Part shown: piece by piece, positions 19,996-31,192 of the stretch
How the letters are laid out: every line of letters begins with the position of its first letter
Numbering within the stretch: position 1 is the stretch's first letter
Assembly: GCA_021234155.1 (NCBI GenBank)
Contig: JAJEKV010000034.1
Location: 3,311,819 to 3,375,818, forward strand
Length of the DNA stretch: 64,000 nt
Source: Isoetes taiwanensis
Taxonomy: Eukaryota > Streptophyta > Lycopodiopsida > Isoetales > Isoetaceae
Direction: 5' to 3'
The notes under the pieces: model-generated
What the model was told of the DNA's origin: nothing
The model's database searches: none
Seen by the model: the letters and a program-made list of their open reading frames with translations, nothing else
Program-made: the position numbers and the translations under genes

Positions 19996-21963
19996 CTATG
20001 ACCTCCTCGGCCAGATCAAGTTATAACTCTTTATAGACATCTCTCTCACTTTCATGACATCCGTTAAAAAATATCCAACGGGCCGCGGTGGCATGTCAAA
20101 GAACGTCCGTAGGGGCATTTCTGAGGATATCATATGTCTATGTCTCGATGCCCCGATATGTCTTTGCAATGCAAAGAATAAGTGTATCTCATCTTCGATC
20201 ACATCATCACCACAGCGGACTTTGCATGTGCACTTATATCTCGGAAAGCCCCCACCGTCCCCACTTCCACTCCCAAGTGATGGGAACTAAGGCGCAATCT
20301 AGAGACAAGATGTTGTTTAAAATGTGAAAGCCCGCCACCCTAAGTGTGAGGCCTCTTTCGGTTCTGGATTAATCATTTCCCGTAAAAACCATCTTGGTGC
20401 CGTGGATTCCTCCAAAATTTTTTATCACGCGCTTTCTTGTAAACATAGTCATTTAATTTGTCTGTTTCATCTGGTATCTCCTCTAACGTCATGTCCCATC
20501 GTCTCAACCATATAACCACATTTGTAAACCACCCTTTTAGGCTACTATGAATCATAGTCTTCCTAGGCAGCCTATCATGATCCATATCTTGAATTTTTCT
20601 AACATATTTTATGGTCTGCAGCAATGCTTCAATTTCCAATTCATAACCCTGTTTCAGCAACATCTGATATGGTGTTTGCATTTTAAGTCCCAATTCTGCT
20701 AACAAGAACTTTTTTTGAATCTTCTCTACTCTAGTCCACATATCTAGAGATAATCCTGGCCCCCATACCTCACATTCGTATAAGATAACAGAACGCACCA
20801 AGGAGTTATAAAGCATCTTTTTAAGATGCCAGTCAATAATCCCTTTTTTATTGCATACTCTTTGCATTGAGTAAAAAGCCTTAATCCCAGCATCTGTCCT
20901 CTGCTCAATTGCACTATTCCAGCTATAGTTGTGTTTCACAACAGCCCCAAGTATTTATATGTGTCTGTAATGTCTACCTCTTCCCCTTTGTAATAGAAGT
21001 GAAAATCACGTATTCTTATCCCAAATATAAGGATTTTCGTTTTTCCCAAATTCACCTTCATCTCTGTTCTATCACAAAAATCAGCCAAAGCATTTAGGTG
21101 TTTTTGCATACCTTTCTGACTCCTGGCAAAGATCACAATATCGTCAGCATATAACAGCAGTACTAGTACATATCCAGCGATTGTGGTTCCTTCTCCTCCA
21201 TACTCATGTAACCATCTTTCAAATTGGTCAATGTATATGCCAAAAAAGAGTAGGCGACAGAGGGCACCCCTGCTTCACCCCTATATTACTGATAATTTCC
21301 TCTTGACACTGCTGGTTCAATGGGAAGGACAATCCAACTACCACCTTTTCACTTAATATAGCGACTGCATTTTTGAGCCCATGAGGAACACCAATATTTT
21401 CCATATAATCCCATATATTTTTCCTGCGTAGCATGTCAAAAGCCTTGGCCAAACATGCAAAGAGTGGTTTTTTGGTCTTTTTATGGAATCTGTGACTGCT
21501 CTAAAAGTAATCAGGTGATCTATTGTAGACATTTTATGCCGAAAACTTGCTTGTCCTGTTGCTCTAACATTATTCTCCTCTGCCCATGTGCTCATCCTAT
21601 TTTCCAATAGTGTAGCAAAAAGTTTTGAGAATAGACAACTTACCATCACCATCCTGTAATTATTTGGGTTTGTTACATCTCCTGCTTTATGAATCGGTAC
21701 TACTCAGTTGTACTGCCAAGTAGATGGGAAGCCATTTATCAATGCCTTGTCCATCACTCTTGTAATTATCTTTGCCACACCCGGTCTTGCCCACTTGACC
21801 ATTTCTGCCGTAAGGCCAAGAGTATCTGCCGCCTTTCCACATGCTAGCTTTTTAATACTGACTTCTACTTCTTCTTCAGAGAACACTAGTATTTCGCTAT
21901 TTACTTGCATGGCATCATTCAAACCCTCAATGTCATAAAGCTTTCGTACCTGTTTTATCAAGT
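19996..21963 (-). pseudogene. LINE-A ORF2: reverse transcriptase and C-terminal part
   Basis: Several minus-strand frames together give an L1-type RT. LACGKAADTLGLTAEMVKWA marks the start of the fingers, followed by VMVSCLFSKLFATLLENRMS, ATGQASFRHKMSTIDHLITF, IGVKQGCPLSPTLF (motif B) and LLYADDIVIFARS (catalytic YADD, about 21,120-21,155). The thumb reads VILYECEVWGPGLS and KIQKKFLLAELGLKMQTPYQ. A C-terminal part with a diverged Cys/His region follows at 19,996-20,202. The RT is cut at LIKQVRKLYD, where the gypsy element begins (21,964), and continues at 33,046. Frameshifts are present throughout. Confidence 0.85.
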
Positions 21964-22552
21964 TGTTTAGGGTCTGGGTTCGGGAACTCCTGCAAGACAG
22001 CCCTGTTGTGAGGACCCGTGGATCAAACAGGAGAATCCGGTAGCTGTGTCACGTGGGATTTGCAAAAGAAACTAAGGAAGAGAAAAGAGAAAAGCAAGAA
22101 GAACAATGAAGAATACGATGAAGAGAACAAAACTCTTTGATATCAATTGTGATACATGAGGTCTCGTAGTCGAGAGAAAGCAGAAGTGAGATAAGACCCA
22201 AAACTCATCTAACCCGTGAAGGCTAGCTCTACTCATATATATAGTACAATGGCCTTTGGCCCAATATAGACACTCTATCAGATTTCGGTGCCGACTCCTA
22301 GAAGGAGGCCTGATTTGCAGGAATACTGGCGGTGCCTCTTGAGGTGCCTGAAATCACGCCGACGCCGGGCTGGCAAGACGCCCGCCACTTGTCCGTGGCG
22401 TTGCCTCTTCTTTGGCACGGGCGCCTGCCTTCGCGCGGGTCTCGCCGCTGGTCTTCATTGGGCCTTTGACGCCCGACCTGGACTGGGATCCTTGGCCTTG
22501 ACCTGGTCCGTCGTGTGCATGAATAGTCCCGATTTGGGCGTCTGGACTACTA
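21964..22552 (-). repeat. 3' LTR of gypsy element
   Basis: 589 bp, collinear with 32,457-33,045. Each copy holds a minus-strand TATA-like CTATATATATGAG (here at about 22,232-22,245). On the plus strand it starts TGTTTAGGG and ends at GGACTACTA, where the other copy has GGACTAACA. Confidence 0.9.
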
Positions 22553-22566
22553 CTCCCCCCACCAAA
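22553..22566 (-). promoter_or_regulatory. Polypurine tract of gypsy element
   Basis: The minus strand reads TTTGGTGGGGGGAG directly before the LTR. It primes plus-strand DNA synthesis in LTR elements and fixes the orientation. Confidence 0.7.
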
Positions 22567-23138
22567 CGATTACTCGTGATGAAGAAAAGAGGGAAGTGTT
22601 TCGATGGCGAAACCCAAGAGCCTGAAATTCATCCTCACGCAGTATGAGGACCAACCATTATGATAGTTGCCAATGAGATCTTGGCGGTCCAAGAGCCGCA
22701 GGGGGTGTTGAGACCAATGGCGTGATGAGCGCCAATGAGAAATTCGAGCGCATAATGTCTTCAAAGGGCGCGCATGTGCCGCCCTTGAAGGGACGAACTG
22801 GCATTCCATGAGAAGGCAGGTCTGGAGGCCGAAGGCACTGACGCTGGCATTGGGTTGCAATAAAAGATAGGACACTGCCGATTTAGCGAGCTTAACAGGA
22901 GGCACTTGAGAGCAGCACAGAAGCCTACTTGACGGTGAACTGAAGGATCCGGTGAGGTGGCAGCATTCTCCAAGAAGGCATCAAGGCCATGGACAGCATG
23001 AGCGGGCGTTTGCCAACCACGCTCATTGGCAATATATATCCAATTTCCGGTGTGGTCCAAGGTGGCACCATCCTCCCAATTGGAGCGTCTGACAAAACGT
23101 GGATCCCAGCGGAGATCCGTCGAAATTTGAGGAGGAGT
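22567..23138 (-). other. 3' untranslated region of gypsy element
   Basis: 570 bp between the extra ORF stop and the polypurine tract. Open frames here show no protein-like pattern. It contains several GGCG/CGCC-rich patches. Confidence 0.5.
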
Positions 23139-25580
23139 TCACCCAGCGTGGCCTTCCAGGACTTTGGTCCAAAAGGGAAGACGCCAGTCGGAGGTGAGAA
23201 ACCTGGGGCGTGGAGGGACTTCTAATGAAGCATATGGAGAGTGAGCCATGCCCGTGGGCGTGGGCTGTTGCGCCTGCTCCCTGAATTCACGAACAAGGTC
23301 TTGATCAAGAGCACAACACCACTGGTCCCACTCTGAAGCAGAGAGTTGAGTATAGACAGGAGGATTAACCCAACTCGTGGGTATGGTCTTGCTTTCCAGA
23401 AGGCCACGCAGTTGATTGTAGCCTCCCAAGTGCTGCATATAAATTTGGGCAAACTGAAGATCCTCAGGATGCGCTAAATTCTTCCGCACCTGTTCCAGCG
23501 TTTCTGCTTGCCACAGAGGTAGGTGATGAGCAAGCTCATGCATGTACTCTTGTCCAAGAGTGTGAGACCGATCATGATCCTGTAAATACGGGTTGGTGTC
23601 CAAGAACAACCAGTGAGCATGGGGGTTGCCATGAAAAATTCGATGTTCCTCATCTCTGAATTTGTCTTGTGAATCAGCCAGATAAAAATCATGAAAAATA
23701 TAGGCCATCGGCTGAACAACGCGGAAGATGACCAAATCAGGATCTTCACAGTTGATTTGATCAAATACTAAGAGAGCACAGAGTAGACCTTTGTCTTCGA
23801 CAGAAAGATCCGGCCAGATCCTTAGAAAATCCGCACTGTGTAGTGGCTGGGCATTAACCTGGCCGTCTGCTGCATACCACTTCAGAAGAAAAAGGTGGCG
23901 TCGGGCAACCACATAATCCAGATAACTGGTAGGAGTAGAGAAATCCACAGGAATGCGGCTAGCAATATCAATATAGCCCTCTTGTTTATTTTGGGCTTCT
24001 TCTGCTGATTGAACAGCTTGCTGGAGTTGATGTTCGAGGTTACGGATCTGATTTTCCTTTTCGAGCAGGAGACGTGATTGATCACGGACCCGTCTGTGAG
24101 GAAGCGTGCCCTGTGAAGAGGATTGCCCAGGAGTATGCAGTCGCAGCGTGGCAAGCTCTGTGTCATCAATTAATTTTTGCTTCTGTGCTTCTGTAAGCTA
24201 AGTCTGAAGAGATGTGACCTGATTTTGCAACGTGGTCAATTGGTCTTGGAGAGAGGGGAGCTGCTCGTTGCGCTCCTTGAGCTCTTGAAGTTGAATGTTG
24301 TAATTTTTAGAGAGCTTAGTGTACATGGTGTTAAGTTCTGCAAGAGCTTTATCCTTGTCGCCCAGGAGGGTATCCTTGGCTTTGACCTGCTCCAGCAATT
24401 CCTGAATGGTGGATTGTAACTGAGCCTGTTGATCAGCAAGCAGGCTTGTCTGATCTTGTGCATTCTTGAGATCGTCACGGGCCTGTAAAAGAGCCTCGTG
24501 CTTCTGTTGAAGTTTTTCTTCCAGGGTTTGAACTTGCGTGGTGGCAGCTTGAAGATCCCTGTGAACAGCTTCCGTGGCCTCCATGTAGGCTTGAACACCA
24601 TTCATGAAGACTTCTTGTGAGTTCTAAAGCTTGAGAACAACAGCTTGGACATCTTGCTGGTATTGATACAGGGCTTGGCGAGAAGGTGGAGGTGCATGGC
24701 CCTGTTGGTGATGGGTCTGTGACGTCTGAGAATTTTGATGAGAAGTTGTGGGTACGGATTCCGTGGAGGAAGAAGAGACAGTAATAGGGTTGGCGTTTTG
24801 TTGAACATGACCAGGAGAAAGAGGAGGGCATGAAGCTTCAGCCTGCTGGTTGTGAGGAAGGGAATGAAAGGATTGATGAGTGGATGCACGAGAAGTGGAA
24901 GGGGACCCTTGGCGGGTGATAGGTATGTAATGACGGATGATGGCCTGGAGGTGAGCACCCACAGAAGTGTCAGAGCCAGAAGAAGGTGTTGCACTGACAC
25001 GATCAATTTCATGGAGAAGTCGGAAGAACAAAATTTGTGGCCAATCAATAGGATGAGTGGAATAGACGGCCATAATGACAATGTTATAAAACGGTTTATT
25101 GATATGGGTGTTCTTGATGGAATACCCATAGAATTTTCGCCACAGAAACTTTACAAAAGTATCGTGGGTCTTTGCAATGTTGGTGAGGCGATGCATGTTG
25201 GCTTGATAAGGAGCTGCGCCATACTGAGTGACATCCTGGTCCTGTAAGGCAGCCCAAGATAAAGAAGGTCTGGCAAGAGGAATTTGGAATACCTGAGAAA
25301 GTAGAACCGGGGTAAGCAGAATGGTAGTTCCATCAACCGTGGTGGCGTATCCTTCCGGGCTGTTGATCATATGAGCGACAAACTGCTTCAGTTGCTCCGG
25401 ATTTGGTGCAGGGAGGTCCTGTTGGGAGAATGCATAAAGCCCATGGTGTTCCGCCACTGCACGACTTGGACCTGCTAGGGCATCGCGAAAGGTGGGTGTT
25501 GAGAAAGTTACCAATTCAAAAAGAGCCGGATCCCTTGGAGCAGAAGCTTGAAGTTGAGGAAATTTGGGTGAAGCAGCCAT
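23139..25580 (-). pseudogene. Extra sense-strand ORF (about 813 codons) after integrase
   Basis: From an ATG in good context (GCCATGGC, 25,578-25,580) a single frame runs 814 codons to 23,139. It is broken only by two TAG codons (24,624-24,626 and 24,198-24,200). Residues 1-190 are globular, including FVAHMINSPEGYATTVDGTT and LTPVLLSQVFQIP, faintly like the plant-transposon or gag-like domains carried by some plant gypsy elements. Residues 220-310 are Ser/Gln/His-rich and disordered. Residues 320-540 are a long coiled coil (for example LEEKLQQKHEALLQ and LQNQVTSLQT). The last 270 residues form a second globular part with LYLADSQDKF-like and HELAHHLPLWQAETLEQV words. HELAHH resembles a zinc-protease HExxH motif, but this is weak. 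Function is unknown. Env-like and gag-like roles are both open; I see no signal peptide or membrane anchor. Confidence 0.7.
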
Positions 25581-26477
25581 GGCGAAGAGCGTCGGAAAGG
25601 AACAGTAAGAACTGTCTTGAGAAGCCGGAGGGCGGAGAGCAGAAGACGAAAACGAAGATAGGCGAAAAGGTTTTAGGGCGCACAAGTTTGTGGCGAAGGG
25701 CGGATGAGGATGAAACAAAGAACCGCTGATGGTGCCGTGGCTATAGATGCGGAGAAAGCGCATTGAGAAGCAAAATTTGGCTAAGTCCCCAAGCGCTAAG
25801 GGAGAAGCAATGAACGGTGGAGATGAGACGTGAATGAACGATCGGAGGTGACAGCTGGAGAAGGTACAATCATTAATTTTCGACGGGCATGAAAGGAAGG
25901 AATGTCATTTAATGCGCATAACCTCGGGGGGATATCATAAAAAGGAAGTGTCAAGGTACCATGGCTAGATATGCGGCGGAGAAAAGATTCTCGATTTAGA
26001 AATGGCCTTGCATTGCAAACCACGCTAGCAATTTGATGATTGGTCCACGCCGGGCAGAGCTCCGGCGGTTGGGCTATATAAGACGAGCAAAGGGTCGGCC
26101 GGTGACACCGTTCGCGGATCATGGACGACGAGTGCACTATGCCAACAAGTTGCCAAGAATGAATAACCCGTAAGATGAATGCCATGGACCTTCGAAGTGC
26201 CGCAAAATCAGCATACCGAATGAATGGATTGGTGGGTGGGCGGGATGGCGGAGCATCCCGACCCAAAGACTACTGCCATCGGAGGTGGTGGTGCACCCGC
26301 TACTGATCCCGACTAGTGCGTTTACTAGATCCTCCGCGCATAACCTCTGCCCCAACCCGAGTAGAGGGTTTTTAAACTTAGGATTTTGTAAATAGGGCTC
26401 TTTTGTAAATAGCGGATGTATATGGGCAATGCCCACATTTTGTATTTCACCACTGCTATCAATATAAATATGCCGCT
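25581..26477. promoter_or_regulatory. Integrase-extra ORF spacer with promoter-like block
   Basis: The 0.9-kb spacer contains, on the plus strand, an ATTGG (inverted CCAAT) at 26,039, a canonical CTATATAAG at 26,073-26,081, and an ATG at 26,120 that opens only 13 codons. Plus-strand CAATATAAATA (26,459-26,469) looks like the 3' end of an LTR or a polyadenylation region. Read on the minus strand, TTATATAGCC could instead be a TATA box about 490 bp upstream of the extra ORF. The direction cannot be decided from sequence. Confidence 0.35.
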
Positions 26478-27860
26478 TTAGTCACTATCTGTGGAGGCAG
26501 AATTGTGTGTTGCATCATGTGTATGACTGTCTGATTCTTCTGTATGAAATTGTTTTAGGCGAAAGCCATTAACCAGTGTAGGTAATGGAGTGCCATCTAA
26601 TTCTGCCAGCTGAAAGACGCTGGGTTGTACAACGTGAACGATTTGATAAGGACCAAGCCACCTGAACTTTAACTTCCTTGGAAAATTTTTGTAACGAGAA
26701 TCATAAAGTAAAACCAAATCACCTTCTTTAAAACTTTTTGGTCTTCGATGTTTGTCATGCAAAGATTTCCGCAACTGGTGGCCATGAAGAACCCGAATAT
26801 AAGCATCTCTCCTAAGTTCATCCAATTGTTCAAGCTGGTAAACTCGTTCTTGAAGAGGTGCAGGTGGGTTATGAGTGGTAGCAAGTTGAAAACGAAGTGT
26901 CGGAAGAACATATTCAAAGGGCATCAAGGCTTCTTGTCCATAAACCAATTTAAAAGGAGTGTGACCAAAGAGCAATCTTGAAACAAAGAGTTGTAAGCCC
27001 AAAGAACAAGAGGGTAATTTTTCGTGCCAATCCGGTCGCGAGAGGCATCACGATTTTCTTCAGAATAGTGATGAGAGTCTTGTTGGTGCTTTCAGCCAAA
27101 CCATTCCCTTTGAGGATAGTAAGGTGTGCTTTTATGATGATGTATCGCCAGATAATCCGTCCGCCTTCTTTAATGGTGTGATTGACAAAATGAACACCTC
27201 GATCACCGACCAGCCCGTGGGACAGCCAAAACGCAGATGATGTGCGTGATAGAGGACCTTGGCTGTGCTTGCTGCAGTTGTCGAAGTGCGCAAGCCTCAG
27301 CCCATTTGGTAGCGTGTCGCTGATGACCAGAATGTAACGGCACGGGGTGCCGCGGAGGATCAATGGGCCCCACAAAAGTCCATTCCCCATTTGCCGGGCG
27401 GAAATGGCGTGGCGACCGGGCGCCAACGGGAGAGCGCCACGGGCGTGGCCTATCCACACGCCGACGGACATCACACGCGGGGCGTGGCGTGGGCATCCTT
27501 TGAAGAGCATGGGCCGTAAATAGCCTCGCGAGAAGGATTTTATGCGTCTTGGTGGTGTCACCGTGGAAATGTCCACCACCAAGCCCTTCATGGGCTTGTC
27601 GAACGATATCGGGCACTTCATGAGGAAGAACACAGCGTCTGAGAACCATATCCTTGCCGCGTTTGTACAGATGGCCCGCAACCATGGTGTATTCACGAAC
27701 CTCTCGGAGAAACTGTCGGCGGCGTGATTGAAGCTTTGCTGGAGAGAGCGTGGGATCTTCGGAGGGAAGAACACCAGGAGAAGATACTGCTGGTAGTTAT
27801 GAAACCAATGTGGCGTGGCCGTGACCAAAAACAGCTGAGCGTCAGGAAAGGCATCTGAAA
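26478..27860 (-). pseudogene. Gypsy integrase
   Basis: The zinc-binding part reads LYKRGKDMVLRRCVLPHEVP and HEGLGGGHFHGDTTKTHKIL (H..H), followed by a damaged Cys pair. The core is split between frames: GDRGVHFVNHTI, where SDRG/GDRG carries the second Asp, and GNGLAESTNKTLITILKK, the Glu region. The intact C-terminal frame (26,478-27,002) has FGHTPFKLVYGQEALMPFEY, then KSFKEGDLVLLYDSRYKNFP and KFRWLGPYQIVHVV: the GPY/F module. It ends at 26,478 without a chromodomain. Integrase joins cDNA to the target. At least three frameshifts disrupt it. Confidence 0.8.
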
Positions 27861-28335
27861 CACCCGTGGAGGGATCATCTGTGTGTATGCGTGAGAGATA
27901 ATCCGGTACGACATGAGATTTGGCAGCTTTATGAATGATTTCAAAAGGAGCGAATTCTTGCAGAAGAAGGACCCAACGAGCAATTCTGCCCGTGGGCGTG
28001 GACTTGTTGATCAAATAAAGAAGTGCCAGATGATCAACAAAGAATTTGATCTGGCTGCCCAACAAATAATGTCGGAAGCGTTGGACACAAAAAATTAAGC
28101 CCAATGCCTCCCTCTCGGTGGCAGAGTAGTTGCGCTCAGCAGGATTGAGTTTTCTGCTGGCATATCGATTCGGTTTATCAGTGTGCACGTCAAATGCTTG
28201 TGAGAGGACATCACCAATAGCAAATGCGGAGACATCAACATGAACATGAAAAGGCTTGTCCCATTGAGGAGAAACAAGCACGGGGGCCTGAGTAAGCAAA
28301 ATCTTCAACTGTTGGAAAGCAAAGATCCCGCCCAA
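27861..28335 (-). pseudogene. Gypsy RNase H
   Basis: A continuous stretch reads FHVHVDVSAFAIGDVLSQAF, then NYSATEREALGLIFCVQRFR, QIKFFVDHLALLYLINK and GRIARWVLLLQEFAPFEI. These are the D.S..aiG.vL, E.E.L..vf, D...L.yL and RW...LqeF motifs of the gypsy RNase H. The last block, HVVPDYLSRI, ends the domain and leads to integrase. The frame itself is unbroken across the domain. Confidence 0.85.
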
Positions 28336-29050
28336 GGAATTTTCATCACCCGTGAGTTTATGAATGGGATCAGCAATGGCTTCAAGTCCGTGAATGAAGG
28401 TGGAATAATAATTGACCTTGCCCAGAAAGAACGTGTCTCCTTGATATTAGATGGTGCTTGAGCTTTAAGCACACAACCGATTTTAGCAGATTCGTGGTGA
28501 TACCGCTTTCATCGACCACATGTCCTAACGTAACACCGTGAGGTGACGGTAAGGTGCATTTCTCGTGATTGAGACTAATGTCGACTCATCACATTTCTGA
28601 AAGACGAGCTCTAATTTATCCAGGTGGTCATCCATGGAACTGTAGGCGGAAAAGTCATCTTGAAAAATCTGGAGAAAGGGTTTCTCCTTCATATAATCAT
28701 GAAAAACCGAGAGCATGATGCGTTGAAACGTTGATGGAGAATTTGATAACCCAAAAGGAACCACCTTGTAGGCAAAAGTGCCCCACGGGGTGGTGAAGGT
28801 AGTCTTTAGTTGATCAGCTTCTTTGATTGAAATTTGATTGTAGCCTGAAAAACCATCAATGAAGGAGTACATTTCATGACCAGCGACCTCTTCCAGAACC
28901 TGGTCTGTGAAGGGAAGTGGGAAGTGATCACGCTCCGTGGCCTGATTGAGTTTGCGATAGTCCACGCAAACACGGATCTTACCATTGTGTTTGAGAGCAA
29001 TGACGATGGGGCTCACCCATTCAGAATGTTTGACCTCGTAGATCAAACTT
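28336..29050 (-). pseudogene. Gypsy reverse transcriptase
   Basis: The 173-codon frame (28,525-29,046) covers EWVSPIVIALKHNGKIRVCV, DYRKLNQATERDHFPLPF, YSFIDGFSGYNQISI (motif A, Asp), FAYKVVPFGLSNSPSTFQR (motif B) and LQIFQDDFSAYS (motif C). The catalytic box is FQDD where plant relatives usually have F/Y-M/I/V-DD; Gln is rare at this place. The thumb and connection lie below 28,525 in other frames. RT copies the element RNA into DNA in the virus-like particle. Confidence 0.85.
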
Positions 29051-29603
29051 GCAGCTAGAAGTTTGTCAATTTCAGCCTTGACTCGGTCACTGTAATTTGG
29101 GTTGAGCCGGTACTGTTGTTGCTATACAGGACGTGCATCTGATTTGGTAGGAATGGTGAGTTCCCCCAAGTCTTTGTTGATACCCCGAAGATCTTTATAG
29201 CTCCAGGCAAAAATGTGGTTGAACTTTTTGAAGAGCGTGATGGCGCGTGCTCAATAGGTGGTTGGAAGATTTGCAGCTAGGCGCACTGGCTGATTGTTGC
29301 CAACGTCCACAATCTCCACCTCAGGAGTTTGAATGTGAGGAACAACTTCCGTGTCATGAACAATATGAGCAGGAGGTTGAAACATGACAGAAGGAGCTGC
29401 ATTTTGTGTTGTGAAGAAAAGCGGTTGCTGGCGTCATCCAACACTGGTTGCTTCATGACAAAGATGAACGCCCACCTTGCTGCGGATCCGGGTTCGTGGT
29501 CGGAAAAATGGTCAAGACGCTGAATTCTATTGCAAGGAGCCGTAAGGGTCGAAAGGCGAGCCGCCACGTACCGGTCCCCGATCCGCAGTCATCTCCCCGT
29601 GGA
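29051..29603 (-). pseudogene. Gypsy PR-RT linker
   Basis: This stretch joins protease to RT. It contains RT N-terminal words such as a RLNPNY-like block near 29,095 and AYKDLRGI-like words near 29,200, in shifting frames. One frame (29,277-29,567) is open but switches content near 29,420. No separate domain is recognised. Confidence 0.45.
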
Positions 29604-30170
29604 TCAAAGATATTCGTGGTAGGATGAAAGAGGCGCACTCACCGGGTGGAGCCTCGACCGATAGATATTCTCGCGGCTTCGTCGTAATGAGTGTCCCGGA
29701 GAGAAAGGTTCGGCATGTTCAACAGAGATGATCTTGCCGGTTTCCAAATCCATGGTAGCATTGAGATGACCATCTGTAATGACGAGCTGGTCCGTGACCC
29801 AGTAATGAATACTTTTGGCGTGGCGGAGAAAAGGTCTGCCGACCAACATTTCATAATCACCGGGATCTTCACCGGCTTTCCAAACACCGAATTCTAGAGG
29901 GAATCGCAATTCGCCTATATTGATGTGAAGCAGGGGCGTGACGCCTTGAGGGCGCGTGATATGGCCATTGGCCAACTTGATATCATAAGGGGCACGGTAA
30001 AGTTGCTTGATGCCCAATTGCTTGCAGAGTTTATCTGTGATAAGATTGACAGCACTTCCACCATCAATCTGAACATGATTGACTTGTTAATTGTCCACCG
30101 TGGCATGCACCGTGGGTGTAGAGGTAGCCACAGCCCCAACCAGAACCGTGGGAAGGGGCAACTGGTCCTT
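29604..30170 (-). pseudogene. Gypsy aspartic protease
   Basis: The active-site region reads VQIDGGSAVNLITDKLCKQL just after an in-frame TAA (30,087-30,089), and the second half reads YEMLVGRPFLRHAKSIHYWV. DGGS replaces the usual D-T/S-G; this variant is common in plant Athila/Tat-type proteases. The domain cleaves the Gag-Pol polyprotein. The TAA most simply comes from CAA, since frame and sense continue on both sides. Confidence 0.75.
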
Positions 30171-31082
30171 GAGAGCAGGACAAAGTTTCAAAATGATGGC
30201 TAAACTCAAAGGAATTTTGATTTTCGCCAGTTCTTCTTGGAGTTCCAAAGGAACATGAGAAAACGAATCAGCAGGATCCAAGGGAGCTGAAGTCTGAGGT
30301 AAAGAAGCAGAAACTTCTTTGAGAAGCTCCACCTCTGCAGCAATGTTCAGATATGTCTGAGAGTGTGGAGTGTGAGATGACGGAGTGGCTTCATGACGCT
30401 GTTGAGCCCTGGTGGTGGCGTGCACATTAGCGAGCGTGCGGCCTTCTGCAGCCTGCATGAGGTTGAGGATACTTTGTCGTACCTTGGGCATGACATGAGG
30501 CATGAGTTTATCCAAGTCTGGTGCAAAGTGAACCTTTTTTTCCTCTTCATGAGGGATCGTGTCGACAGCAAAAGCAGGGCGCGTATCATGAGGAATAATT
30601 GTCAAGGGTCGTGAAGCCCTGATCTGTCGTGAGACCAAACCAACCCAGTTTGACGGTTGAACCGGAGGATTGAGAGCCTGATAAATTTCTTCCTGGGCTT
30701 GTTGATCCATCTGAGAAGTTGCTGCAGGAGTTGGTTGATACCTTGATTGTTGAGGCATGCGTGGTGGTTTTCGAAGAACAAGACGAGGGCCCTGTTTGCC
30801 ATTTGCTATCCAAAGTTGATAGGCTGTGAGGCGGACTGACGTGGTTTGATTCGTGCCTGGAAGTTGGACTTGAACTGGAGGAAGTTGAGGGCATGCCGTG
30901 GTGGTATGACCCCATTCCAAACAATGATAGCACTGAGCTTCCGTGGCTGCTGAGATTGTTGATACTATTGAGGAGGTTGTGCTTGAAACTGCTGAGGTTG
31001 ATATGACGTCTGTTGCGGAGGCGTGGTCTGGACTTGATAAACCATCTTTTGCCGGAAGGGTGTAGGATGAGTACGAGTGCAT
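30171..31082 (-). pseudogene. Gypsy Gag-Pol junction with third zinc knuckle
   Basis: The frame opens near 31,082 and carries CYHCLEWGHTTTAC, a clean CX2CX4HX4C knuckle (about 30,890-30,930), followed by a Pro/Gln-rich linker and a segment rich in charged residues that leads without a frame change into protease. A frameshift of about one base separates it from gag near 31,000. In related elements this would be the nucleocapsid-protease linker. Confidence 0.65.
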
Positions 31083-31192
31083 TCTTCCGTGTCATGATTG
31101 CACATGTTGCAGCGTTGACAATGAGGAGGGCCATTGGTGGAGTTGCACTCGTTGGCCAAATGGCCTTGATATTTGCAGATGTGGCACCAAAT
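31083..31192 (-). pseudogene. Gypsy gag: first and second zinc knuckles
   Basis: Directly after an in-frame TAA (31,193-31,195) the gag frame continues with CHICKYQGHLANEC and CQRCNMCNHDTEEC, two CCHC knuckles 7 residues apart. With the one at about 30,910 there are three. They bind RNA during packaging. Confidence 0.75.

Noticed and set aside
22288-22647. 119-codon plus-strand frame with Arg/Cys-rich N terminus
   Set aside because: It lies across the gypsy LTR and polypurine tract on the non-coding strand; the other LTR copy does not keep the frame.
23560-23580. Metalloprotease reading of HELAHH in the gypsy extra ORF
   Set aside because: HELAHH fits HExxH, but no third ligand or surrounding protease pattern is seen; noted only as a weak resemblance.
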